NCBI GenBank assembly: GCA_025769875.1 | Contig: JAGFNK010000050.1 | Coordinates: 114,698-178,697, forward strand | DNA length: 64,000 bases | Source: Russula earlei | Lineage: Eukaryota > Basidiomycota > Agaricomycetes > Russulales > Russulaceae | Direction: 5' to 3' | Shown: positions 23,273-35,109 of the stretch, one piece after another | How positions within the stretch are numbered: the first letter of the stretch is position 1 | How the letters are laid out: each line of letters begins with the position of its first letter | Made by a program: the position numbers and the translations under genes | Notes under the pieces: generated by a model | The model's input: the letters and a program-made list of their open reading frames with translations, nothing else | The model's database searches: none | Told to the model about the DNA's origin: nothing

Positions 23273-25604
23273 TCACCAAGCTTCTGACTCCCGCGAGGCG
23301 GGGGTGTACGTCGAAAAGCCAAGTGAACGTCCCAAGAAACGTCCTGGATTGAACACGTGGCAGCCTTCATAAGTCATGCGATAGCCGTCGTACTTGTCCG
23401 CGAGAACGACCTGCATTTCGGGTTGAGAGCGTCCACGTAAAGGGAAGAGAAGAGTAGGCAAAACGGAAGGGATAGAAAGAAGGACGACGGGAAGGAAATC
23501 GCTGGGTGCGCGCTCACACATGTGGGTAAGGGATAGAGACGCATCGCGTGGTCGTGATCCGGCAGGACCGGCTGTATGTGCGTGGTGAACGGGGCGAGGT
23601 GGCTTTGATCGAGTATCGACTGGACGAGCTGTCGAAGGAGTGAAATTTCAAATGAAATTTAAATCAATAAAGCGGGGTCCCCGGTGGAGGACGAGATGAT
23701 GCACGGACGTATCGCTTCAGATTTTCGTTTCTCGCGTCCGGTTTGACGCCGACCAAGTTTCGGAGCATGCGCGACATGAGGTCGTCCCGGAAGACGACGA
23801 TCTCCTGCCCGAAGAACTTCAGTCGGCAGGGGTTGCTCGCCAGGTGGACCTTCGGGATCTTCGACTGGAGCCGGGCGGTGAACGAGGAGAGGAGGGGCTT
23901 CCGCGGCAAGACGGAGTTGACCGTCAGGTCCAGGGGGCCGGGGACGAAGACGAAGTGCGTGTGGCGCGTTATGAGCGCGTATGAGGCGATCAAGTCCGCC
24001 AGGGAATCGAAGCCCTCTGATGGGTTCGGGGGAAATGCCACGATATAAAGAACGGTATGAGCGAACCGCGCCGAGGGCGAAAGACGCGACCTCGTTGGGG
24101 GAGGGGAGGGGAGGGGAGAAGGGATGACTTGCCCTGATATTTCTGAATTTCTCTGCTGTTCCCTTGCGCGATCCCAGAGCTCGTAAAGTTTCCACAGAAC
24201 ACTATCACCTTTGGGATGAAGTTGTTTTCTATGCAGTTGTCGAAGATCTTCTGCAGACCTCTAAACGTGTCCGCTTGGTCCAGCCATACGTCTGAGAAGA
24301 AAAAGAAGTTCATCCCCGAAAAGTCTCGCTGGATACGCGCGGCATAGTGAATCTGCGTTTTTGGGTCGGTCATTGGGCGAACGAACCTCAGATTAAAAAA
24401 GAGCGCCTACATCCTCGAGAGGCGTCGTCGCCCCTTTACCCAGAAAGTCGACATGCCCAAATATCGAGCTGAGGTCACCCATTTTCAGCCCATGCAAAAC
24501 AGGGAGGGCCAGAAAACATGTCTCACCGCGCCGTCTCTCTGCTTTCGCAAGGCGGGTGCCCGATCGCGATCACGCTAAATGTCGCGTTATCCGTGTAATC
24601 TCCTTCCACGAGGGCGAATGAGCCTTCGGTGAACAACCCTTCGCTCGGTTGATCCTGGGTTCGCAAGGGAGATCAAAGATTCGTTATCTGCAGCGAAACG
24701 AGAAACATGCCCGTGCCATACCAACTGTGAAAAGTCCAGTTCGACGACACCGTCGAGATCTTCGAGGGACAGTCTCCCCTCCTTCGAATGTATCAGCATG
24801 CCGAACAGCAAGAAACGTTCCCCCGCCCGGCCCAACAGCTGCTTCGTCGATTTCAACTGGAGCATCAACGTTCAGAACGAAACAGAAACGCGGAGCGAGG
24901 ACGACGGAGAGAGGGTAGGCTTGCCGTCAAAAGGTGTTCCCTGTTCCGACTCGGGATGGTGGACGGCGCAAAGTGCTCGTTTCTGAGGATGGTTTGCTTG
25001 ATTATGTTCAGACGATCACGGATCGCCAGGATTCGCGACTCGGCCGTGCCTGGCACTGACGATTGATGACGCGCCCTGAGGGGAATAAGAAAGGAGTCAG
25101 GAGCGCGAGTCTGATGCGTGGAATGACATCAAGACTTACTTCTCGAAACCTCCCCGTTCTGGAGACCAATGCCAAAGAGGCATCTCGAACGCGTTCACAA
25201 AGTGCAAGTGGTCCTCTGGGTCCAAGTACGAATCCTCCTTCCGAGTCCGTTGATCTCCCGAAGCCTGTAGGCTGTGGTAGACCCTAGTCAGGATCGGAAG
25301 CGAAACCTTCATCGCGGCATCTTGAACAGAAGGTATGGGTGGTGAGCGCGGCGAGAATAAAAGAGCTGAAGACGGACCATCCTGTTTGTTGTATTCTTTG
25401 GCTACGAGTTCTATGGACATCTCTACGTCCTCATCTGAGATATCATGTTGCGTTAAGATTTCCTCGAGGTATTCTAATTCATCGGGTCCGAGGGAATGAC
25501 TATATTTGCGAAAAATCTGAAAGGAATATAAGAGCGCTTTGTGGGGCGCAAGTCAATCTCGGGGGTCATACACGAATGATAATTTGCTGTCTCGAGATGG
25601 ACAT
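23273..25604 (-). CDS. DPB2: DNA polymerase epsilon subunit B
   Basis: Essential non-catalytic subunit of the leading-strand replicative polymerase, which links it to the CMG helicase. Exon 1 is [11 protein letters not shown] (ATG 25602-25604); a GTATGA donor and CCTTTCAG acceptor join it to [20 protein letters not shown], the family's N-terminal helical domain. Next come [15 protein letters not shown] and the typical [18 protein letters not shown] with [13 protein letters not shown]. The inactive calcineurin-like phosphatase part includes [72 protein letters not shown] and a last exon ending [15 protein letters not shown]. It has many short introns. A diverged, non-functional copy of its 5' part lies at 34193-34440. 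Confidence 0.88.
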
Positions 25605-27456
25605 GTTGAGAAATCGATCTCACTGTGTCAGGCGCGTCGTGACGCGTATTTTGTCGCGGCGACGACATCACTGGCCGGCACTCATCGCGTTCCCATACAT
25701 TTGATACGCAACCGTTGGGATCAACAAAGACCAGCCTATCGTCACGTCGTACTGGCGACCGAGTCTCTGGCCCCTTTACAAGAATTAATCATGGCAGCAG
25801 ACTCGCGCTCCTTGCTCCTCGATTGAGGCTTTTTTGACCCAATGTCTCACTTCAACCGAAACTTGAGGGTATTCGACGGCCGTACAAGATCCGAAATCGC
25901 GGGTAATTTACATTCAGTCTTTAGTCGTTTCGTGACGAATTCATCATCTCGCACATAGATTGCTGGCAATTCGGTCGGATTACCATCGCAATGTTTTACC
26001 AATGAATTTATGCGTCCATTGCTGGTCCCGATTCAATGAGATTATTTCGCTGTGAAAGTGGACACGACTTAATCAACTAGGTTCACCACTTGATCCAAAT
26101 AGTGTCCCGATGTGTTGGAAATTGGTACCTTTGTGTGCTTCTCAGCGAGGGCGAGAGTGTGTTAACCATTTTCCTTGCGCGACGCTTGTAACAGTTCTTG
26201 CATAGGCGGTAACCCTATCATTGTGGTTGTGGGTTATGCGCCAGACATGCCACTCCGACGAGAGTACTCGATCAATACGCCACATGTACGTCACATAGTC
26301 ATTCATTTTTCTCTCTCTTGACTTCGATCGCAGTCTGCCAATCTCACTACGCGCATCAGAAATCGCGATCGTCGGTGTTGCTTTACAGGGAGGGAGGTCT
26401 CTGGCAACAACTTTACGGGCTTCGAAGCTGCTCACATTTTCCCTTTGGGCCAGATCGATGAGGTAGGTCTTACGTGCCCACAGGTGCGTTTATTTGTTTC
26501 ACAATGGAGTTGTAGTGGAACCGAAGGGATATGCAACGTTTCATAATGGACCCCCTTGTTCCCGAAAGCGACAAGATGGACTCAATTCAACAACACTTTC
26601 GTTGTCTCTCCACAGAGCATAAGCTATTCGATTCGCCGTACCTTTATTTCTCGTGATAAAGATTGTCGGTACAAGCCGGGCATGTTTTAAGGGAATCAAG
26701 GTTGAACGATGCGTACGGAGCCTACTAGCGGCACCGGAAGTATCTCTGACGCACGCAGTCTTCTCGATCTCCCGCGCAGGCGAGCGAGGAAACGACTTGT
26801 GATTAGTCCCAGGATTGGCCAACCGGTAGTAACGATAGGGTGAATGGAGATGCATTCGACACCTGATAGTAGGGAAAACATGTTGGCGCGAAGGTACGAG
26901 TCGACGCGCAGGTGAGTTCGGCAGAGGGAAGATCAGAGAGGGAGAGGCGCATCGAAATCGAGTTTTCATAGATCTTGATGAGACGAAACGCAGGTAGATT
27001 CGCGTCGCTGACTAAGATACGTTCTGCCTGAGCAGATCGAAAATATCGGGACAAGGAGGAAGGAGATGAAGGCGAGTTGGCACGACTGCGCGGTAGAGCA
27101 TTCGGAATCTAGGGGCGAGAGAGACGATAATCAGGCAATGACCCAGGAGTCGTGCAGAGAGAAAAGAGAGGACGGCGTGCTATTTCCGCGTGACAATGCC
27201 TCTCTGCTGAGCGCGAGTGTGTTATATACAGAGCTCGAGCCTGATTATTCCAACTCTACTTCAGCCTCCGTGGAAGACTCGGAGTCCAAAAACTCTTTTT
27301 ATTTCATCCTTTTTCAGCAGTTCGTTCCATCCCTTGCCCATTGGCCGCGCCCCCCTTGGGATACCCGGAGGAGGTTTCCGGATCCGTATGTCAACAATGT
27401 CACCGTTTATCTCCTTGAAAAACGGCACCGCCTTTAACTTGAGCTTCGGCCGCTGG
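25605..27456. other. Gene-poor stretch upstream of DPB2
   Basis: About 1.85 kb without a recognisable gene. Minus-strand open frames at 26142-26435, 26541-26969 and 26803-27054 could be exons of one gene: the last starts MSRYFRSAQAERILVSD and has a TATATAAC element upstream on that strand near 27220. I find no family motif and no consistent splice model. A plus-strand frame (27066-27437) overlaps the same region. I treat all of these as unsupported. Confidence 0.3.
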
Positions 27457-27633
27457 CTAGCTCCGACCTGATCTCTTCAAAGTAAGGTTAACTTCAACTG
27501 TTTCACAGAACTCGAAGAGGTGGGCGTACATTTGGCCACTCGAAGGGAGCGCCAATGACGGAGCGACGCCAACTGCGAGGCAGAAGATGGCTAATGCAAC
27601 AAAAGCGCACATTTCTTTTACAAGTGGGGTCAT
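27457..27633 (-). CDS. Small secreted protein, candidate peptide precursor (SSP1)
   Basis: A 58-residue open frame with start MTPLVKEM at 27631-27633 and a second Met at 27613-27615. The signal peptide is clear: a hydrophobic core FVALAIFCLAVGVAPSLALP is followed by small residues. The mature part is only about 25 residues, has the segment YAHLFEFC and ends LTLKRSGRS, so a dibasic KR lies near the C-terminus. Its signal peptide and YAHLF...LTLKR segment match the larger secreted protein at 35110-35640 (FCLAVG(I/V)AP in both; YAN(R/L)F...LT in the latter), so the two are paralogues. Function unknown; a secreted peptide or effector is possible. The frame is open further upstream but is not needed. 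An additional 3' exon cannot be excluded. Confidence 0.5.
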   Translation of the reverse strand: MTPLVKEMCAFVALAIFCLAVGVAPSLALPSSGQMYAHLFEFCETVEVNLTLKRSGRS

Positions 27634-29036
27634 GGATTTGAAGTGAAGTCGCAGAGGTTGTCGAGGAATAATAACCCGGGGGTCTAGAAAGTATAAAGGT
27701 GTTTGTCGGTGTAGCGAACGCGGGAAAGGTACGCTTTCGTAAGGCTGGTAGCTTGATCCAATACCCAGTGTACAGAAGAGAGAGGAGCGAGACCCGGAAA
27801 GGTTGGACGCGACGATGGTCTTTGGTCTCCAGTCAAGCGATGTGAGGCAAAAGGTCACTGTCTCCCGGTATTCAGAAAGATATACAGGCAAGGACCAAGA
27901 GAAAACATGAGATGAAAGGAAAGAGGCATGAATGGGATTCGAGACCGCGCGATCAAGGGAAGGACATAGAGTGAGGAGGCAGTATGGACTGACTTGTGAT
28001 TACTCACATATGGCGGTATAAGGCACGCCCGTGATTCCAGGGCCAGCGGGAATTCTACTTTACAGTCGGTAACCAGTACCAACTACCACGGATGGGAGTA
28101 AAAGCTGTAGGTGTTGGTACTGTAGGCATCGGCTATATACTCAGGCTCCTGGCGACGAGTCCCCTCTGACAGAGGTCTGCGGATCATAGATTGCCTTCGT
28201 CATATATTGATCAGATCAACAGGGTGCTATGGAAACATCCCGTCCGAGTCATGATCGCGTTCATATCAAGTGAACACTGATGCTTGCAAAGTGAAAGCAG
28301 TGCCCGAAAACTAACCACTTGGGCTCATCTCATGCAGGTGGAGGTCTTCTCATCGGCACCTGAGAAGAAGGGCAACCTGTCTGTGATCATGTCATGTAAA
28401 AGGAAAGCCAGTGCAGTACATGACGCTCGCCAACGAGTCCATCGTAATGGGGGGGATGCGCTCCCAATGCTGATGGCTACTCCGTGGCCTCGAGTAAGTC
28501 ATGACCACATCGCACCACCGAGTCGCCAACGTACTTGAGTTGCCGAAGTCCAAATGGCAAGCCGGGAGATTCAGCCAGTCGGTGCAATATGATGTACACC
28601 TGCGGGATTCAGAACAGATCATGATGTATATTGTTCACAACTCAACGAAGACACATATCTCGCACGAATTAGAGATCGACTCCATGGCCACAAGCACATG
28701 ATAGCTGTGAGACCTCGGTTATGCTGTGAAATTGGCTGATTCCATCCTGATAACGAAAAAAGCTGATGTAGGAGAAGCGGAACTTCATGAGTTTTATGCT
28801 CTCATTATTGGGTTTCGAAGTCGTTCCAAGAGATCTGTCTCGAAAGGGGTAGGGAACTGGTAGAGTGCGCGCGTTACGGCGCAATGTTTGTTGGGACGTT
28901 CATGTTGGCATCAGGCACGACTTACACTCAACACACGCATGAGAGCTGACCGCACGTGACTGACTTTGAAAGATCCCCCAAAAACTGCCCAAAGTCCGAC
29001 ACGTGCGGCTCATTTCTTGCTCGGGTTACATCCTCC
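27634..29036. other. Intergenic stretch between SSP1 and lipin
   Basis: About 1.4 kb without a convincing gene. A segment near 28068-28140 (CAGTACCAACTA ... TGTAGGCAT ... TATATAC) resembles the upstream region of the paralogue at about 35735-35805, so it may be the SSP1 promoter or 5' untranslated region. Other short open frames (28284-28538, 28392-28622) overlap on opposite strands and have no motif. Confidence 0.35.
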
Positions 29037-31847
29037 ATGAACTATCTATGGGGAGCAGTCAACGCGATTAGTGCCCCGTACCAGTATTACAAAGATATCA
29101 ATCCTGCAACACTGACTGGTGCCATTGATGTCATCGTCATCCGTCGGCCTGGATCCAATGGGTCCACGGAGCTTGCCTGCTCTCCGTTTCATGTTCGTTT
29201 CGGGAAGTGGCAGGTGCTTCGGCCAAGCGAGAAAAAGGTCAGGACACCCTGTTGATGTTGATCCTATGTTGATCTTTCCCTTTCCCAGGTGGACATCACA
29301 GTAAATGGGAAATCCGTGCCGTTTAGCATGAAGATAGGAGAGGCAGGCGAGGCCTTTTTCGTCTTTCAGACCGACAATGACATTCCCGAAGACCTTATCA
29401 CCTCTCCGCTTCTCGAGCCGACGGAGCCTCTTCCCTCGAATCCGCAGCTCCTAGGGGACTTTGGAAGATCCGTCGTAAGAGACCGTAGGGGTGATTTCAC
29501 GGTTGACGGAGTCGGACAGGAACCTGATTTCCTCGATCTTGATGCACCTTCAACACCACCATCCAAGGATCTCTCAAAGTCATCACCCACAACTAACATC
29601 ACCTTGTTTCGCCCTGCGTCACTTCCCAATGAACCTATTCCCTTTCCAAGCGTTCCCCCACCCTCTACTTTGCTGCAGGATCCCCCGCTCCACCCTCCGT
29701 TACCTCCCTTGCAGAGTTCAGCTACGTCAGACGAATACTCTTGGGAGTGGGGAGGGTTTCCCCAACGCTCACAATCCCATTCGCAATACCTTGCCCTCTC
29801 GGATACAGCTCCGCTGAAAACAGTTCATGGAATAGATGCTAACGAAGAGACCATGGCCGGCCACCCTGTAGAGTTTCAGCGTAGCAAGAGCCTCCCTCCC
29901 GAATTTGAGCTTGACCCACCAGAAGGCGTCACCCCGACATCAAATGATCACTTCAGTGGGCAAGAACCCCTCTCCGATGTCGAGCCCGTCTTAGATCACG
30001 ATTCGGGTATGTTGGATCGAGATCGCAGGTCATGGGTTCGCTGGTGGCGACGCGATAGTAAACACCAGCGAGATGTTGACGTGGCGTTTGAGCGTCCATC
30101 TCTGAAGAGTGCAATGAGCACGCCATTACCCAGCGTAACTTGCTGCAAGTTTCCATTTTATGCTTAAGATTCTGATCATGTAACAAAAAAAGGAACCACA
30201 AAGATCATCATCCGCCCGTGCACCATCGCCAGATGACGTCATGCGAGATGCCCTTCCACTACCTGCTTCAGAGTTGCAGACCGCCGGGCTTTCAACGTTT
30301 TCCGGAAGAAGACCAACGATGCGGTACGCAAAGACGCTGAGGCTCACATCTGAGCAGTTGGTGAGCACCATGAGGTTTTCCAAGCTCATAGCTGACAAAA
30401 TTTGTAGCAAGCTCTTGACCTGCATCCGGGGGCTAACACAATCACTTTTTCCCTATCGTTGTCCGGTGTAGTGGCGTGCACGGCCCGTATTTTCATGTGG
30501 GAGCATACAGAGAGCGTGGTTGTATCTGATATTGATGGGACGATTACAAAGTGAGTCTGATAGTTTATATTCTCAGCGATGTCGTCTAAGATCGACAGGT
30601 CTGACGCGCTCGGGCATATGTTTAACTTGATCGGGCGTGATTGGACCCACCTCGGCGTTGCTAAATTATACACCGACATCCACAAGAACGGCTATAAGAT
30701 CTTATATCTCACCTCGCGCGCGATTGGCCAAGCCGACTCGACGCGTTACTATCTGCAAGGGATCAAACAGAACGACTATCAGTTACCCGCGGGTCCAGTC
30801 ATCATGAGCCCCGATCGTTTGATGGCATCCCTACATCGGTCAGTCGTGTATGCCAGCAGCACAATAGCATAGACTGATGGCAGTATATCGTAGGGAGGTT
30901 ATCATGCGCAAGCCCGAAGTATTCAAGATGGCTTGTCTACGTGACATCCGGGGGCTGTTCGGACCTGCTGCTCCACTCCCGTTCTACGCCGGTTTTGGAA
31001 ATCGAATCACAGATGCTCTCTCATATCGCAGCGTCAACATTCCGAGCTCGCGAATTTTTACAATCGACTCTAACGGTGAGGTAAAAATGGAGTTACTTGA
31101 ACTCGTTGGACACAAGTCTGAGTATGTCGCACTAGTTGAATCGTTCCTTCGATTTTGCTTAAGGAGCTCCTTAGATCTGTGCGAAGCTACATCCACATGA
31201 CAGATCTCGTCGACCAAATGTTTCCCCCGATAACACACAAGTGGGAAATGGAATTTACCGACAACAATTTTTGGAAGGCACCTCTGACAGAATTCCCTCT
31301 CCCGGATCTTACACCCCCTTCCCCTGCGCTGAGCGCGCGCTCTGATGTGTCCAATAAGAGTGCCTTTGCCAGGCTGCGCAATTTCAGCTTGCGCAGCACC
31401 GCCAGCAGCAGTCGTTCACGTGCATTCGCCCCATCGCCTCCCCTTGAAACGAGGCGTGGGCGCGATATGGATATCACAGGCGCGCACAATCATCAGCGAC
31501 AGTTATCAAGCATCGAACGTCTCAGTAGCGTGCTGGTTGGTCTGGCCAATCGCAGTGTAAGTCCCAGCACGCCGTCGGCTGGTGACTCAGAGTCAGAAGA
31601 GGATAGCGATTCGGCTGATTTTTCTGAACATGCGAGACGCCGTCGGCGTTTGAGGAAGCGCAGCATGGGAAGTATGCCAGGCTCACTTTCTGGATCTCGA
31701 CCTTCTTTAGATGAGGATCTTGAATTTGGAGTGACGGAAGCACGCGAACATGGTTCATTTTCAGATCCAGCAGCAGAAACAGTGGAGCAGGAACTCGATG
31801 AGGACCTATTTGCAGCAGGAGAGATGGAAAAGGTACCTTTCCTATAA
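29037..31847 (+). CDS. PAH1: Lipin, phosphatidate phosphatase (PAH1/NED1)
   Basis: Mg2+-dependent phosphatidate phosphatase that makes diacylglycerol for lipid storage and membranes and also controls nuclear envelope growth. The start [18 protein letters not shown] is the usual lipin N-terminal amphipathic region. The N-LIP domain continues [30 protein letters not shown] and, after a splice near 29289, [21 protein letters not shown] long acidic/Ser/Pro linker follows. The C-LIP catalytic domain carries the HAD motif DIDGTIT (near 30530), then [40 protein letters not shown] and [13 protein letters not shown]. The tail has [15 protein letters not shown] and a Ser-rich, acidic end, [13 protein letters not shown] is intact. 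An intron removes the stop at 30165, and several others are short. Confidence 0.88.
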
Positions 31848-32707
31848 AGTTAATACTTGAAGATATAGAATAGATAAGCCTCAGCCTATGTTTTTAGCAT
31901 GGGATGTTAGCTTGGGAGACTGCCTCCAATCACCACCTTAGTATTTTTGTAATCATGTCACTAACACAATTATAATTAAATTTAAATTGTGTTATATCCA
32001 AGTTGCTGAAAGCAAACTCCTAAATTTGGCTAATTCAGTGTAATGACTGGTATCTTCTAGGGAAACATTTGAGTGTGTGTACAAGGAGCGCGCGGAATTC
32101 GTCCGAGTCACGTGACTGCTGGAAGCGTGGTATCATGTGATCGGCGTATGTTCATGATTGTCGTCAACTGTCGGCAGCTGGATGCCTTCTCTCTCCAACT
32201 CAATCATCAGAAGGATACTTCACTCATTATCAGGTTAGTACGCTTCGACAGCACTATGCTAACGCCTATATGAGAGAAATAAACAGAGAGCCTGGGCGGA
32301 GATGCTCGGTACCATTATCCTCATCCTCGTAGGTACTGGTGTGAATTGCCAATTTGTGCTCAGCGCAGATGTGAATGTCTCTCCCTCTCCAAAAGGCAGC
32401 TACCTCGGTTTCAACATTGCCTGGTGTTGCGGTCCGTAGAGTCTCACAACCTTCTTCTCGTACTGAATTAGGCCCCCTTCCAGGCGCAGCACTGGGCGTC
32501 TGGGTTCCTGTTGGGTTTCCGGTGGCCATATTCATCCCGTTATGTGTTTCCATCTATTAAATTGGGTGAATACGTTCTGATATCTGGACTCTAATTGGTA
32601 AGTGACACTCTGTGTGGTGATCTTCCGAGGTTCAAGGCGGTCACCTACATTTTCACCATGGTCATAGTTTTCTCGGAAGGAATGAATATATTCGAGGGCG
32701 GAAACGG
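31848..32707. other. Lipin 3' region and AT-rich spacer
   Basis: The first 200 bp are AT-rich, with a short inverted AATTATAATTAAATTTAAATT stretch near 31967-31988, consistent with a 3' untranslated region. Two minus-strand open frames (32266-32553 and 32532-32723) could be downstream exons of the candidate gene at 32708-33022, but I could not build a supported splice path. Confidence 0.3.
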
Positions 32708-33022
32708 TCAGCATACGCTCCACAAAGTGCCGGACTCTTCTCCACCTACCCAGTTGGTTTTTCCTCTTCCTTTTGCCCGTATCTCTGACAGGGTAAGTTC
32801 TTCCGAGTACATGTCATCAACCCACTGCTTTTTCGACGAGGTGAGAACTGCCTCCGTCTTATACAGGCGACCCGCGGTGTTGAACGTCCCCGTATGCCAT
32901 CTCTCTAATTTCTTGGCACGTTTAATGTACTTTTTGTGGTATTTACCATCTCCGATATCCAACAACGGTCTGTGGTTGCCGTCAGTCGCTTTCCGCTCAG
33001 CGACGGTCCTCTTCTCTGGCAC
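32708..33022 (-). CDS. Hypothetical basic protein
   Basis: A 104-codon open frame starting MPEKRTVAERKATDG. It is Lys/Arg-rich with a stretch YHKKYIKRAKKLERWHTG. The regular residue composition suggests coding sequence, possibly the first exon of a longer minus-strand gene. No family is recognised and there is no signal peptide or membrane segment. It has no operon-like link to lipin, on which it converges. Confidence 0.25.
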   Translation of the reverse strand: MPEKRTVAERKATDGNHRPLLDIGDGKYHKKYIKRAKKLERWHTGTFNTAGRLYKTEAVLTSSKKQWVDDMYSEELTLSEIRAKGRGKTNWVGGEESGTLWSVC

Positions 33023-33187
33023 TTACCACTCGGCGGTTCTGGTTCTGGTGTTCTCTGGCGCTTACCACTTTGGGCGGCCGTTCCCTAGATCATTTTAACA
33101 AAGCGTCTCTTCTATAAAGACGACCTCGATTCCACTGGCACGATCGCCAAATCGCAATTCGACAAAAGTTCCCTTCATCAAGTCCAG

Positions 33188-33439
33188 TTATATACCATCC
33201 AGCTCGGATAGCACTGGCAGGTGGCGAAGCGCAGCAAGCCAATCACTTTCCCAGGGATGCGTTTCCTTCCGTTCCACGCTATCCACAGAGCCTTGCACTG
33301 CAGAATCCTGAATCCTGGGGTCAGCCATTAATACCAGCATATTCCAATCTCGCTCATCTATCAATCTTCCCTCTCCAGGTCTTTCCCGCTGCTCCCACCA
33401 CCCAAATTGAAGTCCATTGGGATAATTTGCTTCAGCCAA
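33188..33439 (-). CDS. Hypothetical short ORF
   Basis: An 83-codon frame starting MAEANYPNGLQFGWWEQRE and ending LPVLSELDGI. Composition is coding-like, but there is no motif, and it overlaps by 13 bp the start of a plus-strand open frame (33427-33873). At most one of the two is likely to be real. Confidence 0.2.
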   Translation of the reverse strand: MAEANYPNGLQFGWWEQRERPGEGRLIDERDWNMLVLMADPRIQDSAVQGSVDSVERKETHPWESDWLAALRHLPVLSELDGI

Positions 33440-34192
33440 TCGGAATTGTCGGTAGGCAGGTAGGATACAAGACCGACGCCGCCTCGATAGTGGCCTATAA
33501 TGGCATGGTGGATTATAGCCTCTATCACTACGTGTCAGTAACGTCTATCTATCTGAGGCTGAACCCCTTTTTACCAATGACTCTGTGGTATCAGGACCCT
33601 ACAGTTGAATACATGTTCCCCGATATAGGACATGCCCAAGATGTCATGTGCAAGCACAACCCAATGTTCCAGTACGTACCAACTCATGTTTTCTACATAC
33701 ATGTCCAACTCGGGTCGGACATTTTGCCATGGGACATGCCCATTTTGGCTACGCTCCTTATCATGTCCCACCAGACCCTGCCCAAGCGGTGGTCCACGAT
33801 CCCAGATCCCTGCTCCCATCCAACCAGCAGCAGGGAATCTTCGCCGATTCGCTGGTCATTACTTGCACCCTGAATCTCAAGTTGATCTGGTCAGCATGAA
33901 GCCGGGACTCGCTGGTCGTTGTAAGGTAGTGATCATACTCGAAGTGGCTGATTCTGATTTTTGAGATGGATCTTTTTGGACGCCATGACCCTCAGTTCTG
34001 ATGGTACGGTATCGATGTATGAGTCAATCGGGTACATGTATGTTCTACTTTGCTTTCTGGATGTTTCGTCGGTTCCCGTTCGATAACAACGCTTGCCTTT
34101 CATGATATCCCTTGCTCATGGGATTTCCCCACCCACCCTTTGTGATGGAATGCAGGCAGTTATGCATGCCGAGTCAGTGCGAACGCCGGTCA
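33427..34192. other. Unassigned sequence with a plus-strand ORF
   Basis: A plus-strand frame of 148 codons (33427-33873) contains DYSLYHYVSVTSIYLRL and PMTLWYQDPTVEYMFPD. A second plus frame (33648-33899) contains GHFAMGHAHFGYAPYHVPP. They might be exons of one His/Pro/Tyr-rich protein, but no clean donor and acceptor joins them. No family recognised. Confidence 0.2.
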
Positions 34193-34440
34193 GCATCCTT
34201 CATAGCAGCAACTCCACTGAAGGTGAGGGCTGTGTGCGCGCCGAGAAAAAAAAACTTCAGAACACAATTATCCTATGAGCTCTACTTCTACATCGACATC
34301 TGTGATGTCATGTATCGTTAAAATATTCGAGTTCGTCGGGTCCAAGGAAATGAGTTTATTTTCATAATCTCTGAAAAGGAGACGAGTGCGTTGCGGGTGG
34401 TGGGTCAGTCTTAGGTGTCGTACACGAATGAATATCGGCC
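34193..34440 (-). pseudogene. Decayed copy of the DPB2 5' end
   Basis: Read against the DPB2 gene, this stretch follows about 25308-25590 in order, including intronic sequence, so it is a DNA-level duplicate and not a retrocopy. Matching landmarks are CCTTCAT-GC-GCA (34197 versus 25307), CGTTAA-AT (34315 versus 25451), CGGGTCC-AGG-AATGA (34337 versus 25482) and GT-TACACGAATGA (34418 versus 25567). There is an 11-12 bp deletion and many substitutions, and the DPB2 start codon is not preserved. It therefore cannot encode the N-terminal domain. It lies about 670 bp from SSP2, mirroring the DPB2-SSP1 arrangement. Confidence 0.7.
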
Positions 34441-35109
34441 GAAGAGAGGCAACTGCCTGAGGCGCGCGTTACGACGCATTGATTGCGGGCATCGAGTACC
34501 ATTCACACCCAGCTTCCCGTACGACTCGGGCGTATATGTGGTTTCATGCAACACGGCGCATCAAAAGGATGGAGCACCACCATGACAAGCGCAAACAATA
34601 CCTCACTAGAGGATTCGGGCTTGTCGTAATGTACAGCCCCAATGCTAGGGCAGAGGGACGTGCTTTGAGTGCCTGTTATCGGAGGTCGCAGTGGCAGCAG
34701 GCGCTGTAGTGCGGAGGGCCCGGGGTTCGGGGAGGTAAGTCTCGATTGATGTCGTATATTTCATACTAATTGAGGTGTCGAGAGCTCGGACATTTATCTT
34801 AGATTGCTACCAAACCAGATAAAACACTTCGACTGTTCTTGAGGAGAGCGTGACGCGGCGAGGGAGGCGAAGCGAGGGGTGCTAAGGGCCGCGAGCCCTC
34901 GCGTACGCCGGTGACGTAGCGATCGCGATCGAGGGTGGGCGTGTGAGGGGCGTGGCGCGGAGTCTTGATGCAAGAGGTGGAGGCCGGTCAAAGGGATGGA
35001 GTAGAGAGGAAGGGAGAGACGACAGTTGTTTGTAAGGAGAGGAAGGAGGAGAGAGGACGCGAGAGCGCGCGCGTGACCTGCTGATTCCGAGGCCAGCCGG
35101 TGGGACACC

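Noticed and set aside
23273..25604. DPB2 as a simple calcineurin-like phosphatase
   Set aside because: The N-terminal helical domain and the YLDPEDHL and FFFSDVWLD segments are specific to the polymerase epsilon B subunit.
26541..27054. Two minus-strand frames as a two-exon gene
   Set aside because: A GT-AG path can be drawn, but the product has no family resemblance and a neighbouring frame reads equally well; not enough to call.
32595..33098. 167-codon plus-strand open frame
   Set aside because: Overlaps the more coding-like minus frame and has no motif; Phe/Ser/Pro-rich composition looks like an antisense shadow.
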